Source: Streptomyces sp. JHA26
GTDB lineage: Bacteria; Actinomycetota; Actinomycetes; Streptomycetales; Streptomycetaceae
Direction: 5' to 3'
Assembly (NCBI RefSeq): GCF_002005565.1
Contig: NZ_BDJC01000027.1
Span: 31,342-95,341 of the forward strand
Length of the DNA: 64,000 nucleotides
Part shown: piece by piece, positions 23,230 through 30,580 of the stretch
Layout of the letters: every line of letters begins with the position of its first letter
Numbering within the stretch: position 1 is the stretch's first letter
Notes under the pieces: model-generated
Told to the model about the DNA's origin: nothing
Databases searched by the model: none
The model's input: the letters and a program-made list of their open reading frames with translations, nothing else
Position numbers and translations under genes: made by a program

Positions 23230-23484
23230 TCACCCTCCCGCGAACGGCGGGAGCACCTCGACCGTGCCGCCGTCGGCCAGCCGTACCGTCTCGTGCGCGC
23301 GCGTGCCCACGGGTTCGCCGTCGACGAGGAACGAGCAGCGCAGCAGCACGCGCGTGAGTTCGCCGGGGTGGCTCTCGCGCACCGCGTCGAGCGCGTCGGC
23401 GAGCGTGGCCGCCTCGTGCGGCTCCTCGGCCACTCCCGCCGCGGCCTTCGCGGCGGCCCAGTAGCGCACCGTGACCTTTGCCAT
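23230..23484 (-). CDS. MoaD/ThiS-family ubiquitin-like sulfur carrier
   Basis: 84 residues with a beta-grasp pattern and the C-terminal Gly-Gly (VEVLPPFAGG) that is adenylated and thiocarboxylated in this family. It could serve molybdopterin synthesis (small subunit) or another sulfur transfer; the usual MoaE partner is not next to it. ATG 23484. It precedes the Gln-rich membrane protein by two bases. Confidence 0.85.
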   Translation of the reverse strand: MAKVTVRYWAAAKAAAGVAEEPHEAATLADALDAVRESHPGELTRVLLRCSFLVDGEPVGTRAHETVRLADGGTVEVLPPFAGG

Positions 23485-23546
23485 CTGGATCCTTCGTCGC
23501 CGGTGCCGATCGGCGTCCGTGCCGATCGGCGGTGAACACCGTCAGG

Positions 23547-24425
23547 CTAGCCCGCCCGCGCCACGGCCCAGTCGCCGATCCTGCACAGCAGCTCCTCGCC
23601 GGACGCGTGCTCGGCGTGGCCCATGCCGGGCTCCACCCAGAGTTCGCCGTGGTCACCGGCCGCCTCGGCCAGCATCCGGGGGTGGTCGAGGGGGAAGTAG
23701 CCGTCCCGGTCGCCGTGCACGACGAGCAGCGGCGTCGGCGCGATCCGCCCCGCCGCCTCCACCGGCGACAGCGGCACCGGGTCCCAGTCCCGGTGGTGGA
23801 TGCGGGTGCGCAGGCCGTAGCGGCCCACCAGGCGCCCGGCGGGGTGCATCACCAGCCAGTGCAGCCGGCGCATGGGGGCCGTGCCCCGGTAGTACCAGCG
23901 GGCGGGGGCGCTCACCGACACGACGGCGTCCGTGCGGGCGGCGCCGTCGTCGCCGTCGTCGCCGTCGCGGCCGTACAGCGCGGCGTGCCGCAGCACCACC
24001 GAGCCGCCCATGGAGAAGCCGACGGTCACCACGCGCGCGTGCCCGAAGCCGCGCGCCCAGGCCACCACCGCCGCCAGGTCGAGCACCTCGCGGTCACCGA
24101 CGGTCGAGCGCCCGCCGGAGGCACCGTGCCCCCGGAAGGAGAACGTGACGACGGCCCCGCGGCGCGCGAACGCCTCCGCGATCCGGCGCACGTGCGGGCG
24201 GTCGGCGTCCCCGGTGAACCCGTGCGCCACGACGAACACCAGGTCGGCGGCGTCCCCGCGGTCCGGGCCGGGCTCGTACACGGCGTCGATGCGCACCCCG
24301 TCGGACGTGCGCAGGAACGTCCGCGCGGGCGTTCGGCGAGGTGCCCGCCCCGCCGTCCCCCGGGGCGTCCCAGAATGCGGACGAATGGTGGAACGCGCCA
24401 CATGAACTGCCGGACCGTCGCTCAT
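23547..24425 (-). CDS. alpha/beta-hydrolase
   Basis: 292 residues. Catalytic triad elements are visible: nucleophile Ser in VGFSMGGSV (about 145), Asp in VVHGDRDGYFP (about 236) and His in EPGMGHAEHA near the end; oxyanion loop in AHGFTGDADR. Substrate unknown. Start ATG 24425 shares its promoter region with the divergent glnR gene; the minus strand has CAGAAT 7 nt before the start, so it is possibly leaderless. The ~45 N-terminal residues are basic and may be disordered. Confidence 0.82.
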   Translation of the reverse strand: MSDGPAVHVARSTIRPHSGTPRGTAGRAPRRTPARTFLRTSDGVRIDAVYEPGPDRGDAADLVFVVAHGFTGDADRPHVRRIAEAFARRGAVVTFSFRGHGASGGRSTVGDREVLDLAAVVAWARGFGHARVVTVGFSMGGSVVLRHAALYGRDGDDGDDGAARTDAVVSVSAPARWYYRGTAPMRRLHWLVMHPAGRLVGRYGLRTRIHHRDWDPVPLSPVEAAGRIAPTPLLVVHGDRDGYFPLDHPRMLAEAAGDHGELWVEPGMGHAEHASGEELLCRIGDWAVARAG

Positions 24426-24431
24426 GTCGGC

Positions 24432-24479
24432 TATTCTGCTGGGCAGAGGACTCGGGCGACGCAGCCCCCGGGTCCTTTT
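24432..24479 (+). promoter_or_regulatory. glnR promoter-proximal box and hairpin with T-tract
   Basis: TATTCT (24432-24437) is a candidate -10 for glnR. Beginning about 10 bases after it, GGACTCGGG (24448-24456) pairs with CCCGGGTCC (24467-24475; one G-U pair) and is followed by TTTT (24476-24479). This is the form of an intrinsic terminator, placed in the glnR 5' UTR about 215 bases before the gene, so it may be an attenuator. It could also be read as the end of a run-through antisense transcript. Confidence 0.45.
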
Positions 24480-24639
24480 GTGCTTTCGGGAGCGTTCGCC
24501 GGCGTTCATCTCCCGGACTCGCAGCGGAGCCCGCGGGCGAGGGGCCCGCACCGTACGAAGCAGTGCCGCAGACTCCCCCGCTGCCTCCACGGGCGCGGGA
24601 GGTGCCCCCATCGCAGGGACCGAGGAGGAACCAGACGTT

Positions 24640-24696
24640 ATGGGCGAGCGAACCGTGCACGACCGCAGGACGACCCGGGCAGGTGGGGCGCGATGA
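24640..24696 (+). CDS. 18-aa upstream ORF coupled to glnR
   Basis: ATG 24640 with a strong GAGGAGGAA site (24622-24630) opens an 18-codon frame (MGERTVHDRRTTRAGGAR) whose TGA overlaps the glnR ATG as ATGA. The ribosome site of glnR itself is weak (GGTGGGGCGC), so glnR translation probably depends on ribosomes arriving from this leader frame. The peptide is Arg-rich (six Arg in 18), which might make coupling sensitive to nitrogen-rich arginine supply; that is speculation. Confidence 0.6.
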   Translation: MGERTVHDRRTTRAGGAR

Positions 24697-25466
24697 GTTC
24701 TCTCCTGCTCCTGACCAATGCCCTCCAGCCGTCGACGGAGGTGCTCCCCGCCCTCGGCCTGTTGCTGCACAACGTCCGCGTGGCCCCGGCGGAGGGGCCC
24801 GCGCTCGTCGACACCCCCGGCGCCGACGTGATCCTCGTCGACGGGCGCCGCGACCTCCCCCAGGTCCGCAGCCTGTGCCAGCTGCTGCGCTCCACGGGCC
24901 TCGGCTGCCCGCTGGTCCTCGTCGTCACCGAGGGCGGCCTCGCCGCCGTTACCGCCGACTGGGGCATCGACGACGTGCTGCTGGACACCGCCGGTCCGGC
25001 GGAGGTCGAGGCCCGGCTGCGGCTGGCCATGGGCCGGCAGCAGATCGCCGGCGACGACTCCCCCATGGAGATCCGCAACGGCGACCTGTCGGTCGACGAG
25101 GCGACGTACTCCGCCAAGCTCAAGGGCCGGGTCCTGGACCTGACCTTCAAGGAGTTCGAGCTGCTGAAGTACCTCGCCCAGCACCCGGGCCGGGTCTTCA
25201 CCCGCGCCCAGCTGCTCCAGGAGGTGTGGGGCTACGACTACTTCGGCGGCACCCGCACCGTCGACGTGCACGTACGGCGGCTGCGCGCCAAGCTCGGCCC
25301 CGAGCACGAGTCGCTGATCGGCACCGTCCGCAACGTCGGCTACCGCTTCGTCACGCCCGAGAAACCGGAGAAGAAGGAGCGGGCCGCGGAGGAGACCGGG
25401 GCGAAGAGGGGGTCCGCGGCGAAGGCGGACGCCGCGGAGACGACGCCCGCCGCAGCCGAGGCCTGA
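24693..25466 (+). CDS. glnR: global nitrogen regulator GlnR (OmpR family)
   Basis: 257 residues. The N-terminal receiver-like domain (about 1-115: MSSLLLLTNALQPSTEVLPALGLLLHNVRVAP) is the atypical GlnR type, which lacks a full phosphorylation pocket and dimerises constitutively through its single Asp region (VILVDGRRD). The C-terminal winged HTH (about 125-220) has EFELLKYLAQHPGRVFTRAQLLQEVWGYDYFGGTRTVDVHVRRLRAKLG. A Lys/Glu/Ala tail ends the protein. GlnR activates glnA, glnII, amtB and nir genes and represses gdhA and ureA under nitrogen limitation in Streptomyces. No sensor kinase gene accompanies it, as is typical for GlnR. Its ATG overlaps the stop of an 18-codon upstream frame. Confidence 0.95.
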   Translation: MSSLLLLTNALQPSTEVLPALGLLLHNVRVAPAEGPALVDTPGADVILVDGRRDLPQVRSLCQLLRSTGLGCPLVLVVTEGGLAAVTADWGIDDVLLDTAGPAEVEARLRLAMGRQQIAGDDSPMEIRNGDLSVDEATYSAKLKGRVLDLTFKEFELLKYLAQHPGRVFTRAQLLQEVWGYDYFGGTRTVDVHVRRLRAKLGPEHESLIGTVRNVGYRFVTPEKPEKKERAAEETGAKRGSAAKADAAETTPAAAEA

Positions 25467-25534
25467 ACGTCACCGGGCCGACCGAGGGCTGATACGCCCT
25501 GCCCGGAGCGGGTCCATCCGCGTAGACTCCGCGC

Positions 25535-26557
25535 GTGGCCAAGGTGACTCGGGATGATGTGGCGCGACTGGCGGGGACTTCGACCGCCGTCGTCAGCTAC
25601 GTCATCAACAACGGACCCCGGCCGGTCGCCCCGGCCACGCGCGAGCGTGTCCTCGCCGCGATCAAGGAGCTGGGGTACCGGCCCGACCGGGTCGCCCAGG
25701 CCATGGCGTCGCGGCGCACGGACCTCATAGGCCTGATCATCCCGGACGCCCGCCAGCCCTTCTTCGGGGAGATGGCCCACGCCGTCGAACAGGCCGCGTC
25801 CGAGCGCGGGAAGATGGTCCTCGTCGGCAACACCGACTACGTCGCCGAGCGCGAGGTCCACTACCTGCGCGCCTTCCTCGGCATGCGGGTCTCCGGCCTG
25901 ATCCTGGTCAGCCACGCCCTGAACGACCTGGCCGCCGCCGAGATCGACGCCTGGGACGCCCGGGTCGTCCTGCTGCACGAGCGCCCCGAGGCCATCGACG
26001 ACGTCGCCGTCGTCACCGACGACCTGGGCGGCGCCCAGCTCGCCGTGCGCCACCTGCTGGAGCACGGGTACGAGTACGTCGCCTGCATGGGCGGCACCGC
26101 CGAGACCCCGTCCGTCGGCGACCCGGTCTCCGACCACGTCGAGGGCTGGAGGCGGGCGATGCAGGAGGCCGGGCTCTCCACCGAGGGCCGGCTCTTCGAG
26201 GCGCCCTACAACCGCTACGACGCGTACCGGGTGGCCCTGGAGGTCCTCGCCGGTCCGCGCCGCCCGCCCGCGGTCTTCTGCTCCACCGACGACCAGGCGA
26301 TCGGCCTGCTGCGCGCGGCGCGCGAACTGCGCATCGACGTCCCCGGCGAGCTGGCGGTGGCCGGCTTCGACGACATCAAGGAGGCCGGCCTGGCCGACCC
26401 GCCGCTGACGACGGTCGCCTCCGACCGGTCGGCGATGGCGCGGTCCGCCGTGGACCTGGTCCTGGACGACGGGCTGCGGATCGCGGGCTCGCGGCGCGAG
26501 CGGCTGAAGGTGTTCCCGTCGCGGCTGGTGGTACGGCAGTCCTGCGGCTGCGGGTAG
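25535..26557 (+). CDS. LacI-family transcription regulator
   Basis: 340 residues. LacI-type HTH with hinge at 1-60 (VTRDDVARLAGTSTAVVSYVINNGPRPVAPATRERVLAAIKELGYRPDRVAQAMASRRT), then a periplasmic-binding-protein-like sugar-sensing domain. GTG 25535 follows TAGACT by 6 nt: leaderless. No transporter or sugar enzyme lies next to it, so its regulon is elsewhere. It ends SCGCG after the usual VVRQSC motif, normal for the family. Confidence 0.92.
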   Translation: MAKVTRDDVARLAGTSTAVVSYVINNGPRPVAPATRERVLAAIKELGYRPDRVAQAMASRRTDLIGLIIPDARQPFFGEMAHAVEQAASERGKMVLVGNTDYVAEREVHYLRAFLGMRVSGLILVSHALNDLAAAEIDAWDARVVLLHERPEAIDDVAVVTDDLGGAQLAVRHLLEHGYEYVACMGGTAETPSVGDPVSDHVEGWRRAMQEAGLSTEGRLFEAPYNRYDAYRVALEVLAGPRRPPAVFCSTDDQAIGLLRAARELRIDVPGELAVAGFDDIKEAGLADPPLTTVASDRSAMARSAVDLVLDDGLRIAGSRRERLKVFPSRLVVRQSCGCG

Positions 26558-26681
26558 CCCCGGCGGCCGCCGGAGCCGGACTTCCTGATGTGGAGCCGGG
26601 CTTCTTTATATCGGGCATACGAGGTTCTGCCGGGCTTCTCAGGCGGGACTCAGAAAGCTCTCATCCGCGGGCGGGAAGCTC

Positions 26682-27791
26682 ATGGACATGACCGAGAGCT
26701 TCCGCCGCAGCGGCGAGTACGAGAACGCGCATCCGTACGTGACCCCTCACGAGGGCGCCCCGCAGCACGCCTCCTCGCCCGGGAGCCCCGGGAGCCACGC
26801 GGGCCCGGTGGCCCCGGAGAGCCGCACGAGCCCGGTGAATCCGGAGTGGCCGCCCCCGCCCGCGCAGCCGCCCCACCCCCCGGTGGCCGCGGAGCCGGGT
26901 GAGCCCGTCCAGCCGCCCCGCAGGCGGGCCCGGCGCGGCCCGGTCGCCCTGCTCGCGGCCGTGGCGATCGTCGCGGCGGCCGTCGGGGGCGGCACCGCCT
27001 ACGGCATCCAGGAGCTGACCGGCGGCGACACCGTCGCCTCCAGCTCCACCAGCACCACCGTGGTGCCCTCCAGCCAGAAGGGCACGGTCGCCGGCGTGGC
27101 CCGGGCGGTCAGCCCGAGCATCGTCGAGATCAACGCCACCTCGAACGCCGGTTCCTCCACCGGCTCCGGCGTGATCATCACCGGTGACGGCGAGATCGTC
27201 ACCAACAACCACGTCGTGTCCGGTGCCTCCTCGGTCGAGGTGACGACCAGCGACGGCAAGCGGTACGGCGCCGAGGTCGTCGGCACCGACAGCAAGAAGG
27301 ACCTGGCGCTGATCAAGCTGGAGAACGCCTCCGGCCTGAAGACCGCCACCCTCGGCGACTCCGACGGCGTCCAGGTCGGCGACCAGGTCGTGGCGATCGG
27401 CTCCCCCGAGGGCCTGACCGGCACCGTGACCAGCGGCATCGTCTCGGCCCTGGACCGCGACGTGACCGTGTCGACGGACGAGGGCCGGCAGCAGCAGCGG
27501 CAGGGCGGCCAGTGGCCGTTCGAGTTCGGCGGCCGGGAGTTCAACGGCGACACCGGCTCGTCCACGACGACGTACAAGGCGATCCAGACGGACGCCTCCC
27601 TCAACCCGGGCAACTCCGGCGGCGCGCTGATCGACATGAACGGCAACATCGTCGGCATCAACTCCGCGATGTACTCGGCGGCCGGTTCGTCCTCGTCGGC
27701 GGACGCGGGCAGCGTCGGTCTCGGCTTCGCCATCCCGATCAACACCGTCAAGGCGGACCTGGCCGCGCTGCGGGCGGGCGCCCGGAACTGA
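26682..27791 (+). CDS. HtrA-like membrane-anchored trypsin-type serine protease
   Basis: 369 residues. A disordered Pro/Gly/Ser-rich cytoplasmic part (1-85), a basic patch RRRARRGP, one membrane span (about 90-108), then a chymotrypsin-fold protease. Triad: His177 in NNHVV, Asp207 in KDLALIK, Ser312 in NPGNSGGAL. No PDZ domain follows, so it is shorter than classical HtrA. It would degrade misfolded proteins outside the membrane. It lies directly upstream of a two-component system like S. lividans CssRS, which is reported to control htrA-type genes during secretion stress. The upstream DNA has direct repeats of GAGCCGG(A/G)CTTC. Confidence 0.9.
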   Translation: MDMTESFRRSGEYENAHPYVTPHEGAPQHASSPGSPGSHAGPVAPESRTSPVNPEWPPPPAQPPHPPVAAEPGEPVQPPRRRARRGPVALLAAVAIVAAAVGGGTAYGIQELTGGDTVASSSTSTTVVPSSQKGTVAGVARAVSPSIVEINATSNAGSSTGSGVIITGDGEIVTNNHVVSGASSVEVTTSDGKRYGAEVVGTDSKKDLALIKLENASGLKTATLGDSDGVQVGDQVVAIGSPEGLTGTVTSGIVSALDRDVTVSTDEGRQQQRQGGQWPFEFGGREFNGDTGSSTTTYKAIQTDASLNPGNSGGALIDMNGNIVGINSAMYSAAGSSSSADAGSVGLGFAIPINTVKADLAALRAGARN

Positions 27792-28111
27792 GCGGAGGGG
27801 GGCGGCACACCGTGCTCCGGCGGACCGCGCACGCCGCGACGCCCACCGTCGGCGGTCCGGCCGGACCCGTCCTCGGCCCGGAGGCCGCTTCCACGCCGCA
27901 GCCTCCGGTACCCCGGGCGCCGCGGGTGCCGGCCCGCGGCGCCGCCCGCACCCCCGTCCGCACCCACGGCACACCGCGCCCCGTCCGCCCCACGGCGCAC
28001 CGCCCCGCCGCCCCGCACCCCGCCGTGGGACGCCGCACCGGGACCGGCCCCGGCGTGCGACGCTGAAGGCGTTGGCAGCCCGTACCCATCGCACCCGAGG
28101 AACCCGAACCC
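27792..28111. other. intergenic region upstream of cssR
   Basis: 320 bases, extremely GC-rich, no supported gene on either strand. GGACCGC and GCGGTCC (near 27832 and 27853) could form a loose hairpin after the protease gene. The last 50 bases hold a GAGGAACCC ribosome site for cssR. Confidence 0.4.
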
Positions 28112-28849
28112 ATGAGCCCCGCAGAAGGCGACCGCGACCGTGACACCCAGCGCATCCTGATCGTCGACGACGAGCCGGCGGTCCGCGAAGCCCTCCAGCG
28201 CAGCCTCGCCTTCGAGGGGTACGGCACCGAGGTCGCCGTCGACGGCGCCGACGCCCTGGAGAAGGCGGCGGCGTACCGGCCCGACCTGGTCGTCCTCGAC
28301 ATCCAGATGCCCCGCATGGACGGCCTGACCGCCGCCCGCCGGATCCGCGGCGCGGGCGACACGACCCCGATCCTGATGCTGACGGCCCGCGACACCGTCG
28401 GCGACCGGGTCACCGGCCTGGACGCCGGCGCCGACGACTACCTGGTCAAGCCCTTCGAGTTGGACGAACTCTTCGCCCGCATCCGCGCCCTGCTGCGCCG
28501 CAGCTCCTACGCGGCGGCGGTGGAGGCCACCGCCACCGACGACACCCTCGCCTTCGCCGACCTGACCATGGACCTGGCGACGCGGGAGGTCACCCGGGCC
28601 GGGCGCCCGGTGGAGCTGACCCGCACGGAGTTCACCCTCCTCGAGATGTTCATGGCGCACCCGCGCCAGGTCCTCACCCGGGAGCAGATCCTGAAGGCCG
28701 TCTGGGGCTTCGACTTCGAGCCGTCGTCCAACTCCCTCGACGTGTACGTCATGTACCTGCGCCGCAAGACCGAGGCGGGCGGCGAACCGCGCCTCGTCCA
28801 CACCGTCCGCGGCGTCGGCTACGTCCTGCGGCAGGGCGGCGCGGAGTGA
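28112..28849 (+). CDS. cssR: OmpR-family response regulator, CssR-like
   Basis: 245 residues. Receiver domain 1-125 with phospho-acceptor Asp63 in VVLDIQMPRMDG, acidic pair DDE at the start and Lys in VKPFE. Winged-helix domain 145-240 with ELTRTEFTLLEMFMAHPRQVLTREQILKAVWGFDFEPSSNSLDVYVMYLRRK. It is the partner of the histidine kinase whose GTG overlaps this stop. Order protease, regulator, kinase matches the S. lividans/S. coelicolor secretion-stress CssRS locus as I recall it; likely targets are htrA genes. Confidence 0.87.
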   Translation: MSPAEGDRDRDTQRILIVDDEPAVREALQRSLAFEGYGTEVAVDGADALEKAAAYRPDLVVLDIQMPRMDGLTAARRIRGAGDTTPILMLTARDTVGDRVTGLDAGADDYLVKPFELDELFARIRALLRRSSYAAAVEATATDDTLAFADLTMDLATREVTRAGRPVELTRTEFTLLEMFMAHPRQVLTREQILKAVWGFDFEPSSNSLDVYVMYLRRKTEAGGEPRLVHTVRGVGYVLRQGGAE

Positions 28850-30276
28850 TCAGGCGGTTCCGCGCCCTGCCCCTGCGCTCCCGCCTGGCCCTGCTGGTGA
28901 CGACGGCGGTGGCGTTCGCGGTGGCGGCGGTCTCGGTGACGTGCTGGTTCATCGTGCAGGGCAAGCTGTACGGCGAGGTCGACGACAACCTGCGCAACGG
29001 CAACCTCCACATGTCCCTGTCCGCGATCCGGACGACCCTGGCCGACTGCACCCGGACACCCGACCCGACCCAGCCCCCCGGCCCCCGCAGCCAGCCCTAC
29101 CTCGAACTCGTCCGGTCCGACGGCGACTACTGCGTCTTCGGCAACTCGGCGGGCTCGGTGAAGGTGGCCCCCCCGGACGTCAAGGTCGCCGGCAACCCCG
29201 ACGGTTCGGCGTACTTCCGCAACGGCGAGGACACCGACGGCAAGGCCGTCCGCACACTGACCGTGCCGCTCGCCGACGGGGTCGCCCTGCTGGTCGCCCT
29301 CCCGCTGGAGGACACCCAGGACACCCTCGACGAACTCGCCCTGCTGCTGCTCGTCGTCTCCGGCATCGGCGTGCTCGGCGCCGGAGCGGCCGGTCTCGCC
29401 GTCGCCCGCGCCGGGCTGCGTCCGGTGGACAAGCTCACCGAGGCCGTCGAGCACGTCGCCCGCACCGAGGACCTGAACGTCCGCATCCCCGTGGAGGACG
29501 AGAGCGAGGACGAGATCGCCCGTCTCTCCCGCTCCTTCAACTCGATGACCTCCTCCCTGGCCAGCTCCCGCGACCTGCAGCAGCAGCTCATCGCCGACGC
29601 CGGCCACGAGCTCCGCACGCCCCTCACCTCCCTGCGCACCAACATCGAACTGCTCTCCCGCAGCGAGGAGACCGGCCGCCCGATCCCCGAGGCCGACCGC
29701 AAGGCGCTCCTCGCCTCCGTGAAGGCGCAGATGACGGAACTCGCCGCGCTCATCGGCGACCTCCAGGAACTGTCCCGCCCCGACACCGGCCAGCACGCGG
29801 GCAGGACACGGATCCTCGCCTGGCAGGACGTCGTCGAGTCGGCGCTGCGCCGCGCCCGCCTGCGCGGACCGGAACTGACCATCACCGCCGACGTCCAGCC
29901 CTGGTACGTACGGGCGGAGCCCTCCGCGCTGGAGCGCGCGATGGTCAACATCCTCGACAACGCGGTGAAGTTCAGCCCGGAGGGCGGCACGATCGACGTA
30001 CGGCTGGCCGACGGCGCCCTCACCGTCCGCGATCACGGACCCGGCATCCCCACCGACGAACTCCCGCACGTCTTCGACCGGTTCTGGCGCTCGCCGTCGG
30101 CCCGCGCGCTGCCCGGTTCGGGCCTCGGCCTGTCGATCGTGGCGCGGACGGTCCAGCAGGCGGGCGGAGAGGTGACGCTGACCCCGGCGGAGGGCGGCGG
30201 CACGGTGGCGACCGTACGACTGCCGGGGGCACCGGTACCGCCGCCGGACCGGGATCCGGCGGACGGGGACGTCTGA
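28846..30276 (+). CDS. cssS: sensor histidine kinase, CssS-like
   Basis: 476 residues. Membrane span 1 at about 15-37, an extracytoplasmic sensor loop to about 150 with two Cys (ADCTRT and DYCVFG) that could form a disulfide, span 2 at about 160-182, HAMP (about 185-238), dimerisation/phosphorylation helix with His254 in ADAGHELRTPLTS, and a HATPase domain with N box NILDNAVKFS, DHGPGIP and GSGLGLSIV. GTG start overlaps the regulator's TGA by the GTGA arrangement. Probably senses misfolded secreted protein. Confidence 0.88.
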   Translation: MIRRFRALPLRSRLALLVTTAVAFAVAAVSVTCWFIVQGKLYGEVDDNLRNGNLHMSLSAIRTTLADCTRTPDPTQPPGPRSQPYLELVRSDGDYCVFGNSAGSVKVAPPDVKVAGNPDGSAYFRNGEDTDGKAVRTLTVPLADGVALLVALPLEDTQDTLDELALLLLVVSGIGVLGAGAAGLAVARAGLRPVDKLTEAVEHVARTEDLNVRIPVEDESEDEIARLSRSFNSMTSSLASSRDLQQQLIADAGHELRTPLTSLRTNIELLSRSEETGRPIPEADRKALLASVKAQMTELAALIGDLQELSRPDTGQHAGRTRILAWQDVVESALRRARLRGPELTITADVQPWYVRAEPSALERAMVNILDNAVKFSPEGGTIDVRLADGALTVRDHGPGIPTDELPHVFDRFWRSPSARALPGSGLGLSIVARTVQQAGGEVTLTPAEGGGTVATVRLPGAPVPPPDRDPADGDV

Positions 30277-30529
30277 CCGCGCGGCAGCCTTCGACACCCC
30301 GACGGCGACCGAGCTGACCGGCGCCCAGCCGGCAGGGGGGGCGGCCGAGGATCGGATTCACGCCGGGGGGCCGGTCGATTCAGTGCGACTGCCCCGCCCT
30401 GCTGCAGCGGCTCGCCCTTCATCCCCGCCACGAACGCGTTCCACGGGGCCTCACCGAAAACATTGCCCTGGGGACACCTCCCCTTCCTCATGCGACACCG
30501 CCGGGCGCAGCGCGAGCGGGAAAAGGAAG
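30277..30529. other. intergenic region with a possible DUF397 fragment
   Basis: Between convergent cssS and the nucleotidase gene. On the minus strand about 30405-30470 reads VFGEAPWNAFVAGMKGEPL, which resembles the end of a DUF397 protein (F-x5-W-x-AF-x-AGV/M-K), but no matching start or full protein exists. Otherwise nothing is visible. Confidence 0.35.
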
Positions 30530-30559
30530 GGGCCCGTGACCGGTGAGGGTCACGGGCCC
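30530..30559 (-). terminator. terminator of the 5'-nucleotidase gene
   Basis: GGGCCCGTGACC (30530-30541) and GGTCACGGGCCC (30548-30559) form a perfect 12-bp stem with a 6-base loop. Read on the minus strand it is followed by CCTTCCTTTT, a T-rich tail, giving a classical rho-independent terminator 22 bases past the nucleotidase stop. Confidence 0.85.
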
Positions 30560-30580
30560 GCTGGAAGAGCGCGCGGAGCG

